NCBI GenBank assembly: GCA_046349255.1 | Contig: JAXMCR010000003.1 | Coordinates: 496,001-560,000 of the forward strand | Reading direction: 5' to 3' | Length of the DNA stretch: 64,000 bases | Origin: DAIODI01 sp046349255 | GTDB lineage: Bacteria > Pseudomonadota > Alphaproteobacteria > Rhizobiales > Aestuariivirgaceae | In this document: positions 1 to 7,093 of the stretch, one piece after another | Layout of the letters: every line of letters begins with the position of its first letter | How positions within the stretch are numbered: the stretch's first letter is position 1 | The notes under the pieces: generated by a model | The model's input: only the letters and a program-made list of their open reading frames with translations | What the model was told of the DNA's origin: nothing | Databases searched by the model: none | Translations under genes and position numbers: made by a program

Positions 1-1252
1 TGGTGGGAAAACTGTTGCTGCGCGTCGAATAATTCGAGAATTAATAGAATTGAGATATCCGTTAGTTATCTTTGATCCTCACGGGGATTATTTGGGCTTT
101 TTCGAAAAAAGGATTATTTTTCCGCAATCGCAAATAAAAATATTTTATCCTATGCTGCGCATAAAGGAAAATAATCAAGGTATTATTGCTGAATTAATCG
201 ACAAAATGGGCAGAAGGCTTACCGAAGCGCAAGAGCAGTTCTATCAGTACTTATTGAATGGCACAGAAGTAGCAGAAGGGGAGCCTGCGACTGAATTCAT
301 TCAACGTATGATCGATCATGCCGACAGATTAATAGCTAGGCGAGGAGAAGGTCTGCCCGAAGAAATCGCAACGGTGCGGGCCTCGACAATGAACGCGGCC
401 AAGCGTTCTCTTCGGTTTGTAATGATGAACCTTAGGCAAATGGAGCAAAATAATGAACGGCTCCGTCAACAGGAACGGTTTGCACAATACACATTTTCTG
501 AGATGCCTGATCCGGGAGAATCGCCTGAGGAAATTGTTACCCCTGGCGTTGTTTCTATTTTTTATCTAGCTGGATACGACCATCTGAATCAGTCGGCCAT
601 CGTTTCGATTGTCTTGGAAGCGCTCTTCGCTCATCGGTCAACACTATCCGGTAGGATCCCGCCTTTCCAAGCAGTAATCGAGGAAGCACATAACTTCATT
701 CCAAGTCGTCAAGAAGGTACCGAAGAAACACCATCACTTTCGACGATCCGAAAAGTAATTACTGAAGGTCGCAAATTTGGGACCGGCTTACTTCTCATAT
801 CTCAAAGACCGTCCCGGCTCGACGAAACTACTCTAGCCCAATGCAATAGCTTTTTGGTTTTGAGACTCGTCAATCCGAGGGACAAGACTTTCGTCCGCTC
901 CGTTATGGAAAATCTGTCCGATTCCGACGCGAATATACTGCAAACGTTTGGGCCCGGGCAGGGTTTGGTTTCAGGCCAAGCTGTACGCTTTCCGCTATTG
1001 GTAAAAGTGAAATTTGACGCGGAGCTGGTCAGTGACGCCATAGGCGACGAAGATTTTATTTCCGAAGCCCATCAATGGCAGCCTGACACTCGACGAGCTG
1101 CCAACGCGGCTACGATGCGACGGCCACCCCCGGAATCGGCTCAATCGCCATCCACATCTCAATCAGCGGAGGCGCCTCAAACCCGATCGGCGAGAAAGGC
1201 TCAGAAACCTGCCCGTGGGCGGCGAGGGAGGATTCGGCCTGAGGGTTTCTAA
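1..1252 (+). CDS. HerA-type ATPase/helicase (5' end missing)
   Basis: The gene runs in from the left edge: the frame is open from base 2 and the first visible residues are GGKT, the end of a Walker A loop, so only the N-terminal part is missing. A TTG at base 50 is internal and not the start. Further on are a DPHGDY motif, a Walker B with paired glutamates (VIEEAHNF) and the SQRPSRL segment typical of HerA/FtsK-like hexameric translocases. The last ~55 residues are a low-complexity Pro/Ser/Arg tail. HerA ATPases act on DNA, usually with a nuclease or effector partner (NurA, SIR2 or DUF4297 in defence operons). The partner, if any, would lie upstream outside the window. The gene overlaps the convergent AIPR gene by 4 bases at the stop codons. 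GC is clearly lower than in the core genes further right. Confidence 0.85.
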   Translation, partial: GGKTVAARRIIRELIELRYPLVIFDPHGDYLGFFEKRIIFPQSQIKIFYPMLRIKENNQGIIAELIDKMGRRLTEAQEQFYQYLLNGTEVAEGEPATEFIQRMIDHADRLIARRGEGLPEEIATVRASTMNAAKRSLRFVMMNLRQMEQNNERLRQQERFAQYTFSEMPDPGESPEEIVTPGVVSIFYLAGYDHLNQSAIVSIVLEALFAHRSTLSGRIPPFQAVIEEAHNFIPSRQEGTEETPSLSTIRKVITEGRKFGTGLLLISQRPSRLDETTLAQCNSFLVLRLVNPRDKTFVRSVMENLSDSDANILQTFGPGQGLVSGQAVRFPLLVKVKFDAELVSDAIGDEDFISEAHQWQPDTRRAANAATMRRPPPESAQSPSTSQSAEAPQTRSARKAQKPARGRRGRIRPEGF

Positions 1253-3309
1253 CTAGTTGTGTGCAAAGTGATGACCCCGGCAGCAGCAGCTGCTCGCAGG
1301 ACCCTTGCACCGATGCGAGCCTGCTTTGCGCTCGGTCTTTTTGCCCATCCTTGCAATGCATAACCCATAACAGTGTGGGCAACGCGTTGCTCGAATGTAA
1401 CGATACGTCTGCTTTCCGCGCCCCAAGCGATGACCTGGGCCCATTCCGAGCCGCTGTAGGCGCAGCAGAAGCGTATTAGTTCGTCATCTTCATCGCCCGT
1501 TGATGCAATTGAGGAGGCGGTCTGCTCCGCTGCTTCATCCAACAGTATCTCGTCCGGGGTGCCAATCGGAAACTCGAGTTCTACTCCCTTTATATGCTCC
1601 CAACTCGAATCCCTTTTGCACCATTCAGTAATATTACTTCTGCCTGCACCAGTAATTATGGCTGCATGGATCTTCGGGGCCCAGTCTGCCAACGCTGCGG
1701 CTAACGCTTCGGATGGCGCTTGGTATTCCCACAAACTCCCCAAGTCGAACTTGTCGGAATAAGCATTGGCGAGCTTGGAGACCAAAAAAGCCACTACGTT
1801 TGCGACATACGATTTGAGGCCGGCAGCTTTTGTGGCAGCGTTTGCAGCCTGAAAGAGTATTGCTAGGCTCACGGCGTCTTTAAAAAATCTTTCGTCCGGT
1901 GTCCAATCAGTAGGGAAATGCTCCAACCGAGATTCCATAAACAACGCAAAGTTCTTTTGAGCTCCTCGGCTTACCACTTGTGGTCGTTGCCACCAAGACA
2001 TCAAAAATTTGGCTAGGTCCGTTTTGCTAAAACGCTTGGATTTCGGACATTGAAACTCGAACTCTCTGCGGCGAGCTGGCGTAGTTCCATAGCGTGCCAA
2101 TGCGACTTGATAGGCGCCGCGTGCTCGCTCGTAGAACCAGCGTTGCTCTTCGCCGGGGCACCAGACAGTCTCAGAAAGTCGTTCGATTTGTATGTGAAAG
2201 TCGTTATTGGCCGATAGGTCGGCGGTTTGTATGACGTTTTGAGTATTCGAATAACGAGCAATTAGCGGTACGAATTCGGACAGTTTGTCCGGTTGAACCA
2301 ACGTTAGTTTCATGGCAATCGCAACGTTTTCCAGATCGACTTTGTCTACCTTCTTGGCCCTGTGTATGGACGCGGTTGTTTGGGCGCCATTGACGATTTG
2401 AAGGCCTCTTATTTGTGAAATGGAAGATTGGCCGGCGTGCATTCCCACGATAATTTCATCAGCAGTAGCCGTGATCCCATTATTGTAAGCCAGAAATCGT
2501 TCGGGCTCGTGTTTGAGAGTGTCTCTTAATCCGCGATTGACTTTACCTTTTGACTGTAAAAATGATCGAACATTAAATTCAAACAAACGAGCCCCAAAGT
2601 GGTCGTATAATTGATATATAAGTAAACCGGGAATGAGTGTCAGATAGGTATCATATTCCTTTGGCTTGGGGATCATTTCCAAACACGGAAGCGGATGCCC
2701 AAGCATCTTGATAAAGTCGATTTCGATATGCTCTCTCGTTATTGCTTCACGGGATGCGCGATAGAGTCGATCGATGTCGAAAACAGTAGTCTCGACTTCT
2801 CGTCCGTCGATTACGACTTCTTGAACCGATCGATCCCTTACTCGAGCATTAGTTAATACGTGTATGCGAACTTCTTTTATACGGAAAGCTTGGTCGCAAA
2901 TAAAGCGGGCTGCAGCCAGCGCGAGATCGTTCCCGGCGAACCGTTCAAACTCCCTGGATATTGCGTATTTGAAAAATCTTGCGGCGCGACCAGCGAGTTT
3001 GGAAACGACTTCGCCACTAAGCGATTCATCCAGCGCGCTCGCATATTGTGCGGTGTAAAGCTCGAGCCGGTCACTGTCTTCAGGCAGTGCGAAACCTGTA
3101 ATTCTACACCTGTTTCTTCCGGCGAGATCCTCGTATGGGCAGAGCTCGTGTTCACTAATAATGCCGGCCTCTTCCATGTAGCCAAGTATCACATGAGCCA
3201 GTGCGGCGTCCTTGGAGTGGGCGAGAGCAAAATCACCATCGAGCGCTGCATCGTCGACTTCCCTGAGAAGCCGTTTGGCGAATTCGTATTGTAACTGTTG
3301 CTCAAGCAC
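1249..3309 (-). CDS. AIPR-family abortive infection protein
   Basis: This 686-residue protein matches the AIPR family (named for an abortive-infection phage-resistance protein). The recognisable core is FNVR (residues 245-248) followed by a VNRGL stretch, YNNGITATAD (275-284), QIVNGAQTT (304-312) and YSNTQN (353-358). Family members are found in plasmid- and island-borne phage-resistance loci and in restriction-like gene clusters; their biochemical activity is not well established. The start is a GTG at 3309 with AGGA upstream; no in-frame ATG fits the conserved N-terminus better. It is convergent with the HerA gene, so the two are not co-transcribed. The downstream XRE gene is on the same strand and lies upstream of it in transcription order, about 110 bases away from a possible small ORF, so a common transcript is possible. 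Codon use is less GC-rich than in the housekeeping genes. Confidence 0.85.
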   Translation of the reverse strand: MLEQQLQYEFAKRLLREVDDAALDGDFALAHSKDAALAHVILGYMEEAGIISEHELCPYEDLAGRNRCRITGFALPEDSDRLELYTAQYASALDESLSGEVVSKLAGRAARFFKYAISREFERFAGNDLALAAARFICDQAFRIKEVRIHVLTNARVRDRSVQEVVIDGREVETTVFDIDRLYRASREAITREHIEIDFIKMLGHPLPCLEMIPKPKEYDTYLTLIPGLLIYQLYDHFGARLFEFNVRSFLQSKGKVNRGLRDTLKHEPERFLAYNNGITATADEIIVGMHAGQSSISQIRGLQIVNGAQTTASIHRAKKVDKVDLENVAIAMKLTLVQPDKLSEFVPLIARYSNTQNVIQTADLSANNDFHIQIERLSETVWCPGEEQRWFYERARGAYQVALARYGTTPARRREFEFQCPKSKRFSKTDLAKFLMSWWQRPQVVSRGAQKNFALFMESRLEHFPTDWTPDERFFKDAVSLAILFQAANAATKAAGLKSYVANVVAFLVSKLANAYSDKFDLGSLWEYQAPSEALAAALADWAPKIHAAIITGAGRSNITEWCKRDSSWEHIKGVELEFPIGTPDEILLDEAAEQTASSIASTGDEDDELIRFCCAYSGSEWAQVIAWGAESRRIVTFEQRVAHTVMGYALQGWAKRPSAKQARIGARVLRAAAAAGVITLHTTS

Positions 3310-3419
3310 TGCCTTATCGTCCTACAGCCGAATACCAATCCCGCTCAGGTCAAACGCAAGTGATTGATATTTTACAAATGGCGGTACTGTCGACGCCCTC
3401 CTGAAAGCGGGGTGATTTC

Positions 3420-3530
3420 TCATGGGTCACGATGAAGCAGCTTGCCCTTGAGCACTCCCATCTCTGCCGCTTCCAAGATAGCCGCATAGATTCGTGTAAT
3501 TGGCCCCCGAAGGGGCCTTCGCTCAGTCAT
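3420..3530 (-). CDS. possible 36-residue ORF coupled to the XRE gene
   Basis: An ATG at 3530 overlaps the end of the XRE regulator gene (stop at 3523-3525) in another frame and opens 36 codons ending in TGA at 3420. The predicted peptide starts MTERRPLRGP, then has a helix-like stretch IYAAILEAAEMGVLKGKLL. No clear ribosome-binding site precedes it, which would fit translational coupling. A GGCCCC-CGAA-GGGGCC hairpin at 3502-3517 lies inside it and could instead be a non-coding structure; it lacks a T-run on either strand. I do not recognise a family. It may be chance. Confidence 0.3.
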   Translation of the reverse strand: MTERRPLRGPITRIYAAILEAAEMGVLKGKLLHRDP

Positions 3531-3966
3531 CTGCAAGCAGACTGATAACCTTTGCAGCTTTGGTCAGCGGCACCAATTTGTTGATTTGGAGAAAGCATTT
3601 ATCGGGATGGCCGGGGGCCATTGCCATTGCCATTTCGGGGTTTTCACGCTCGACAGCGGAAGCAACGATGTCGGGAGCCAAATCCTCCTCCTTTACGCCC
3701 AGAGAGTCCGCAAGCTTGCGCATATTCACAGGATCCGGGATTGCATTCCCTTTCAGATAAACGCTGATCCGATCCCGATTCTTGGCGACCTCATAGCCCC
3801 GCCTATCGGTCGTTGAGCCCCATATGGCCCTAGCTAAGTCGCTTTGAGTCATCCCTTTCCTCTTCATCAGCTCGTGAAGGCGCCGGGCAAACGTCTGAGC
3901 TTGCAGCCGTTGAGTCAGGACTGGCCCAGCGCTTGGGGGCAGGTGTCGGCGAGGGTGCGATGACAT
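3523..3966 (-). CDS. XRE-family transcriptional regulator
   Basis: A 147-residue helix-turn-helix protein. I place the start at ATG 3966 because AAGGAG sits 6-7 bases upstream; a longer frame opening at 4029 has no such site. The HTH covers roughly residues 25-95 (FARRLHELMKRKGMTQSDLA and VYLKGNAIPDPVNMRKLADSLGV). A short C-terminal segment (FLQINKLVPLTKAAKVISLL) resembles the small beta-hairpin/helix tail seen in many such regulators from rhizobia. It is divergent from the DUF4258/XRE toxin-antitoxin pair and upstream of the AIPR gene. A CGCACA-A-TGTGCG palindrome lies about 20 bases before the start, suggesting autorepression. Function as a defence-locus regulator is inference. Confidence 0.8.
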   Translation of the reverse strand: MSSHPRRHLPPSAGPVLTQRLQAQTFARRLHELMKRKGMTQSDLARAIWGSTTDRRGYEVAKNRDRISVYLKGNAIPDPVNMRKLADSLGVKEEDLAPDIVASAVERENPEMAMAMAPGHPDKCFLQINKLVPLTKAAKVISLLADD

Positions 3967-3986
3967 CGTGATCTCCTTGCTTGGTT

Positions 3987-3999
3987 CGCACAATGTGCG
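3987..3999. promoter_or_regulatory. operator-like palindrome CGCACA-A-TGTGCG
   Basis: A perfect 6-base inverted repeat around one central base, 21 bases upstream of the XRE start codon at 3966. The same half-site, extended to CGCACAAT, recurs as an inverted pair at 4211-4243. A repressor binding here would block the XRE promoter. The binding protein is not shown by sequence; the adjacent XRE protein is the first candidate. Confidence 0.45.
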
Positions 4000-4098
4000 C
4001 AGGTCACCACAAATGACGGCGCGAAGCAACTAAAAAGTTTATAAAATGAAAAAAACACGCATAGATAGAAACTTGGCAGGCTAGGCATTGGAACGCCT

Positions 4099-4138
4099 CG
4101 GTTTGGTTTGTCCGGTTTGTCCGGTTTGCGCCGGTTTT
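4099..4138. repeat. tandem repeat, GGTTTGTCC-like units
   Basis: About four degenerate copies of a 9-base unit GGTTTGTCC, the last drifting to GGTTTGCGCC. It lies in the intergenic region between divergent XRE and toxin-antitoxin genes, next to a second, unrelated tandem repeat. Too short and too regular to be a CRISPR array. It could be iteron-like protein-binding DNA or simple slippage. Confidence 0.7.
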
Positions 4139-4160
4139 CTGTGGTATATTGTTCTTGGCG

Positions 4161-4203
4161 CGGTCCCGGTCCCGGTCCCTGTCCCGGTCCCAGTCCGGGT
4201 CCC
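4161..4203. repeat. tandem repeat, CGGTCC/GGTCCC hexamers
   Basis: Seven imperfect copies of a 6-base unit (GGTCCC, with variants such as TGTCCC, CAGTCC and GGGTCC). It begins 22 bases after the GGTTTGTCC repeat. On the minus strand it would encode Asp-Arg dipeptides, which is an artefact of the period. Copy number is likely variable between strains. Confidence 0.75.
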
Positions 4204-4210
4204 AACGCCT

Positions 4211-4243
4211 CGCACAATCAGGTGAAGCGCGTAAAATTGTGCG
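4211..4243. promoter_or_regulatory. operator-like inverted repeat CGCACAAT-N17-ATTGTGCG
   Basis: Perfect 8-base arms at 4211-4218 and 4236-4243, separated by 17 bases. The arm contains the same CGCACA core as the palindrome at 3987-3999. It lies 114 bases before the DUF4258 start, so it is placed to control the toxin-antitoxin pair. Whether the antitoxin or the divergent XRE protein binds it is open. Confidence 0.5.
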
Positions 4244-4356
4244 AAACTCGCTCTCGATCGTGCTGCGGATCACGACCCGTGTCCGCTGTAGCTCGGCTGG
4301 CGGATCAATGGCTGTCAGATGGTTGTAACGTGCGAGCATCCTTCACGTTGTATTAA

Positions 4357-4731
4357 GTGGCGGCAGCATACACCTATCATTATGATAGCCGTCGGAAACT
4401 GAACAGGGCCTTCCGACGTTTGACGAAGCCACGACCCTTACACCTGCAGGCTCGCATCAGGGAGATCGCTCAGGATTCCTCCAAGCTGTTCTTTAGCAAG
4501 CATGCTCGCGAAAGGATGGACGAGCGTGGGATAAACACCCTCGACGCTGTCCGGGTATTGAGGGCCGGATTTATCGAGGACGCCTCAATTTGTGCGGGAA
4601 AGTGTAAGGGCGAGTGGAACTGCAAAATGACCTTAAATGTCCGGGGTAGTAGAGAGGCCGGGGTGGTATCGGCGGTAGTGAATGACAATCACATCCGGAT
4701 AATAACGGTTGAATGGGAGGATTTAGCATGA
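4357..4731 (+). CDS. DUF4258-family protein, probable toxin
   Basis: A 124-residue protein with the DUF4258 signature FSKHARERMDERGI (residues 46-59) followed by DAVRVLRAG and a C-terminal beta pattern (VVNDNHIRIITVEWEDL). DUF4258 proteins are small, RelE/MqsR-like in pattern and often precede an HTH gene; toxin function here is inferred from family and context. The start is a GTG at 4357 directly after an in-frame stop and with no visible Shine-Dalgarno site, so the true start may be slightly further in or translation may be leaderless. Its stop overlaps the start of the next gene (ATGA). Confidence 0.75.
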   Translation: MAAAYTYHYDSRRKLNRAFRRLTKPRPLHLQARIREIAQDSSKLFFSKHARERMDERGINTLDAVRVLRAGFIEDASICAGKCKGEWNCKMTLNVRGSREAGVVSAVVNDNHIRIITVEWEDLA

Positions 4732-5234
4732 CCGGTGAGCAGTTTTTCAGGAAGGACGAGAACGTCTCGGCGCCGTTCCGCTACACGGGTTGTGGCCTCG
4801 ATGATGTTTATCTTCTCAATGGCTATGAGGTCATGGTCCATGACGGCGAGGAATACGTCGCCGTTCGGGACATTGACGACCTTCATGTCGCCATCGGACG
4901 GCATTTGGTAACGACACGGAAAACCCTGTCCGCTCGGGAGGTAAAATTCCTTCGCGTGACACTGAATATGACCCAGGAACAATTGGGCAAGGCACTCCGT
5001 AAGGATGCTCAATCGATCGCGCGTTGGGAGAAGGGGCAGGTTCAAATCCCAAGTGACGCAGAGTCGCTGCTACGGATCGTGTTTTTCGCAGAAACCTCAA
5101 ATGCTGATGAACTTCGAGCTTTGCGCGAATTAATCGTTGAAAAAATCAGGACTCTCGAAGAGCAGAAAGGCTCTCAGACAAGGGCGCAATTCCGGTTGGA
5201 AGGCCATTGGTCTGAATACGATGCGGCCGCGTAG
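4728..5234 (+). CDS. MqsA-like HTH antitoxin/regulator
   Basis: 168 residues. The ATG at 4728 overlaps the stop of the DUF4258 gene and has GGGAGG upstream. The N-terminal half contains CGLDDVYLLNGYEV and DIDDLHVAIGRHLV, a pattern seen in YgiT/MqsA-type partners of small toxins. An XRE helix-turn-helix follows at about residues 68-118 (EVKFLRVTLNMTQEQLGKAL, then IARWEKGQ). The CxxC zinc pairs of classical MqsA are absent; only one Cys is visible near residue 22. Together with the previous gene it forms a compact toxin-antitoxin-like operon, with the usual expectation of autorepression at the upstream inverted repeat. Confidence 0.75.
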   Translation: MTGEQFFRKDENVSAPFRYTGCGLDDVYLLNGYEVMVHDGEEYVAVRDIDDLHVAIGRHLVTTRKTLSAREVKFLRVTLNMTQEQLGKALRKDAQSIARWEKGQVQIPSDAESLLRIVFFAETSNADELRALRELIVEKIRTLEEQKGSQTRAQFRLEGHWSEYDAAA

Positions 5235-5284
5235 TTTGGGCGCCCGTACTTCTCGGCTTCAAGGTTTACCGCATCGGCGCTGCT

Positions 5285-5316
5285 TTACGTGTTAACACTG
5301 GATACGTCACACGTAA
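5285..5316. repeat. inverted repeat TTACGTG...CACGTAA
   Basis: Perfect 7-base arms at 5285-5291 and 5310-5316 with an 18-base spacer, between the end of the antitoxin gene and tRNA-Thr. Possible recombinase or regulator site at the island end; nothing in the sequence names the protein. Confidence 0.4.
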
Positions 5317-5326
5317 GTCGAATTCA

Positions 5327-5340
5327 AAATCCGCGGATTT
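5327..5340. repeat. 14-base palindrome AAATCCGCGGATTT
   Basis: A perfect palindrome two bases from the 3' end of tRNA-Thr. On the minus strand it is followed by one further T, so it may act as a weak tRNA terminator (5-bp stem, CGCG loop). Its place at the tRNA 3' edge also fits an attachment or crossover site of an integrated element. Confidence 0.45.
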
Positions 5341-5342
5341 AC

Positions 5343-5418
<76 letters not shown>

Positions 5419-5574
5419 CCGACTGCAGTCTCTACCGACCGTACTGGATGCGGGCAAGAGACCGTTGACCGATAGACAACCCATTCGTGCGTTTCAATCC
5501 GCGATTGCTGGAAAGCACGCCGACTCCCTCGTTAACTCCGGGTCAGGTCGAGCAAACCTCAAGGATCCCCCGAG

Positions 5575-6018
5575 ATGAAGACATTACCCCTGATGATTGC
5601 GGCAGGAACGGCGTTGACGGCGGTCATGGCGATGAATGCGCCGGCGTTCGCTCTTTCGATGAACGAGTGCAGCGCGAAGTGGTCCGCGGCCAAGGAACAG
5701 GGGCTCGTCCCCGATACGATGAAGTGGAACGACTTCCGCAAGGTCGAGTGCGGCCCGGACGCCGATCCGAAGAAGATCACGACGCTGCAGCCCGAGGAAC
5801 CGACAGCGGCGCCGACGACGAAGGCGCCGGCAGGCGTCAAGTTCCCGCGCTCGGTCTCGAGCAAGTATGCAAGCGAGACGCCGGCGAAGCAGCGCATGCA
5901 CACCTGCCTCGATGCCTACTACGCCAACAAGGAGGCCAACTCGCTGAACGGCCTCAAGTGGATCCAGAAGGGCGGCGGCTACTACAGCCTCTGCAACGCG
6001 AAGCTGAAGGGGGCCTGA
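5575..6018 (+). CDS. secreted two-repeat cysteine protein
   Basis: 147 residues starting at ATG 5575 (AAGGA upstream). A Sec signal peptide covers about residues 1-26, with cleavage after AFA. The mature protein has two related segments: MNECSAKWSAAKEQG...MKWNDFRKVEC and MHTCLDAYYANKEAN...LKWIQKGGGYYSLC. Each has a Cys near its start, an L/MKW box and a closing Cys, so each probably forms a disulphide-linked unit. A Pro/Thr/Ala linker joins them. Similar small periplasmic proteins are common in rhizobia but have no assigned function. A good terminator follows at 6127. Confidence 0.85.
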   Translation: MKTLPLMIAAGTALTAVMAMNAPAFALSMNECSAKWSAAKEQGLVPDTMKWNDFRKVECGPDADPKKITTLQPEEPTAAPTTKAPAGVKFPRSVSSKYASETPAKQRMHTCLDAYYANKEANSLNGLKWIQKGGGYYSLCNAKLKGA

Positions 6019-6126
6019 CCCCGATAGCTTTACCCTACGGGAGTTTGCGCTTGCAGGCAGCGGCCCCGGCGCGCTAGGACTGCCGTCACGGCGGCAGGAG
6101 CCCGTGCCAGGGTTTCGCCAGGACGA

Positions 6127-6162
6127 TCGCGGGGCGGCAACGCACCCGCGATTTTCTTTTTG
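6127..6162 (+). terminator. Rho-independent terminator
   Basis: Stem ATCGCGGG (6127-6134) / CCCGCGAT (6146-6153) followed by TTTTCTTTTT. It ends the transcript of the secreted protein gene and lies directly before the end of convergent rlmB. Confidence 0.85.
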
Positions 6163-6164
6163 GA

Positions 6165-7001
6165 TCATGGCTTTCGCGTCAGCGCATAAAGCGCCACCGC
6201 AGCCGCGTTCGAGACGTTGAGGCTCTGGATCGCGCCCGGCAGGTCAAGACGGGCGAGCACGTCGCAGGTCTCGCGCGTGAGCTGGCGCAGGCCCTTGCCC
6301 TCCGCGCCCAGCACCAGCGCCAGCGGGCCGGTGCGCGGGCGTGCTGCGGCCTCGGCGATCGTCTCCGGCGCCTCGCTGTCGAGGCCGACGATCGTGTAGC
6401 CGTACTCCTTGAGCTCCTCCATGGCGCGCGCGAGGTTCGTGACCTTGACGAACGGCACCACCTCGGTCGCTCCCGAAGCCGATTTCGAGAGCACCGCCGA
6501 GCCTTCCGGGCTGTGCCGCGCGGTGGCGACCAGCGCCGTCACCGCGAAGGCGGCGCAGCTCCTCAGTATCGCGCCGACGTTGTGCGGGTCGGTCACCTGG
6601 TCGAGCAGCACGATGATCGCGTCGCGCGGAACCTGGTCGAGCCGCGGCTGGGGCAGGGGGTCGGCGAGGATCACGATTCCCTGGTGCACCGCGTCCGGGC
6701 CGGTCAGACGGTCGAGGTCCTGCGGGGCGACGACCTCGGGCGCCGGGTCCGGCCTCGCCGCCAGCGCCTCCGCCAGGCGCTCCGCGGCGTTGCGGGTCAC
6801 GAGGATGCGGCGGATCTTCCGGCGCGGGTTGGCGAGCACGGCCTCGGCCGTATGGGTGCCGAACAGGAGTTCGGGGCCTGAGTCGCCCTTCAGCGGCCGG
6901 TGCGGCCGGGGACGCCTGTCGCGCGCGTCATCCTTCGGGCGCGGCGTGAACGGTCGGTCGGGCCGGGAGGCGTTTCGGGGAGGGTATTTCCGTTTGTCCA
7001 T
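6165..7001 (-). CDS. rlmB: 23S rRNA 2'-O-ribose methyltransferase RlmB (TrmH/SpoU family)
   Basis: 278 residues from ATG 7001. A longer frame reaches 7145, but its extra N-terminus is not family-like and covers the tRNA promoter region. A basic, proline-rich N-terminus (~45 residues) precedes the substrate-binding domain (ELLFGTHTAEAVLANPRR) and the SpoU knot with its three motifs: NVGAILRSCAAF, LVLGAEGKGL and SLNVSNAAAVALY. RlmB-type enzymes methylate the 2'-O of G2251 in the 23S P-loop. The gene is divergent from the tRNA-Tyr/tuf transcript. Assignment to RlmB rather than another TrmH paralogue rests on family resemblance. Confidence 0.9.
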   Translation of the reverse strand: MDKRKYPPRNASRPDRPFTPRPKDDARDRRPRPHRPLKGDSGPELLFGTHTAEAVLANPRRKIRRILVTRNAAERLAEALAARPDPAPEVVAPQDLDRLTGPDAVHQGIVILADPLPQPRLDQVPRDAIIVLLDQVTDPHNVGAILRSCAAFAVTALVATARHSPEGSAVLSKSASGATEVVPFVKVTNLARAMEELKEYGYTIVGLDSEAPETIAEAAARPRTGPLALVLGAEGKGLRQLTRETCDVLARLDLPGAIQSLNVSNAAAVALYALTRKP

Positions 7002-7064
7002 CAGCTTCTTATATGATGCGCTGAAACGGCGCGAAACCGGGCGGATCGCGCCGCGTCGGAACTG

Positions 7065-7093
7065 TTGACAGCGATACGGGAAATCTCCATAAC
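7065..7093 (+). promoter_or_regulatory. sigma-70-type promoter for tRNA-Tyr/tRNA-Gly/tuf
   Basis: TTGACA (7065-7070), a 17-base spacer, then CATAAC (7088-7093). The -35 box is a full consensus match. It lies 75 bases before the tRNA-Tyr 5' end and inside the rlmB upstream region. Confidence 0.65.

Larger units (their letters stand above)
3967..4356. other. 390-base divergent regulatory region
   Basis: No convincing gene lies here. The region separates the leftward XRE gene from the rightward DUF4258 gene. It holds a CGCACA palindrome near the XRE start, two adjacent short tandem repeats (4099-4138 and 4161-4203) and a second CGCACAAT inverted repeat (4211-4243). Open frames on both strands exist only because the repeat period is a multiple of three. 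I could not assign a good -35/-10 pair for the rightward genes. Confidence 0.6.

Noticed and set aside
3502..3517. GGCCCC-CGAA-GGGGCC hairpin as terminator of the XRE gene
   Set aside because: The stem is good but no T-run follows on either strand; it may be a structure within a small ORF.
4099..4203. CRISPR array
   Set aside because: Units are 6 and 9 bases without unique spacers, and no cas genes are nearby.
4004..4356. Small proteins with Asp-Arg or Pro-Gly repeats encoded by the tandem repeat region
   Set aside because: The repeat unit is a multiple of three bases so all frames stay open; no ribosome site and no similarity.
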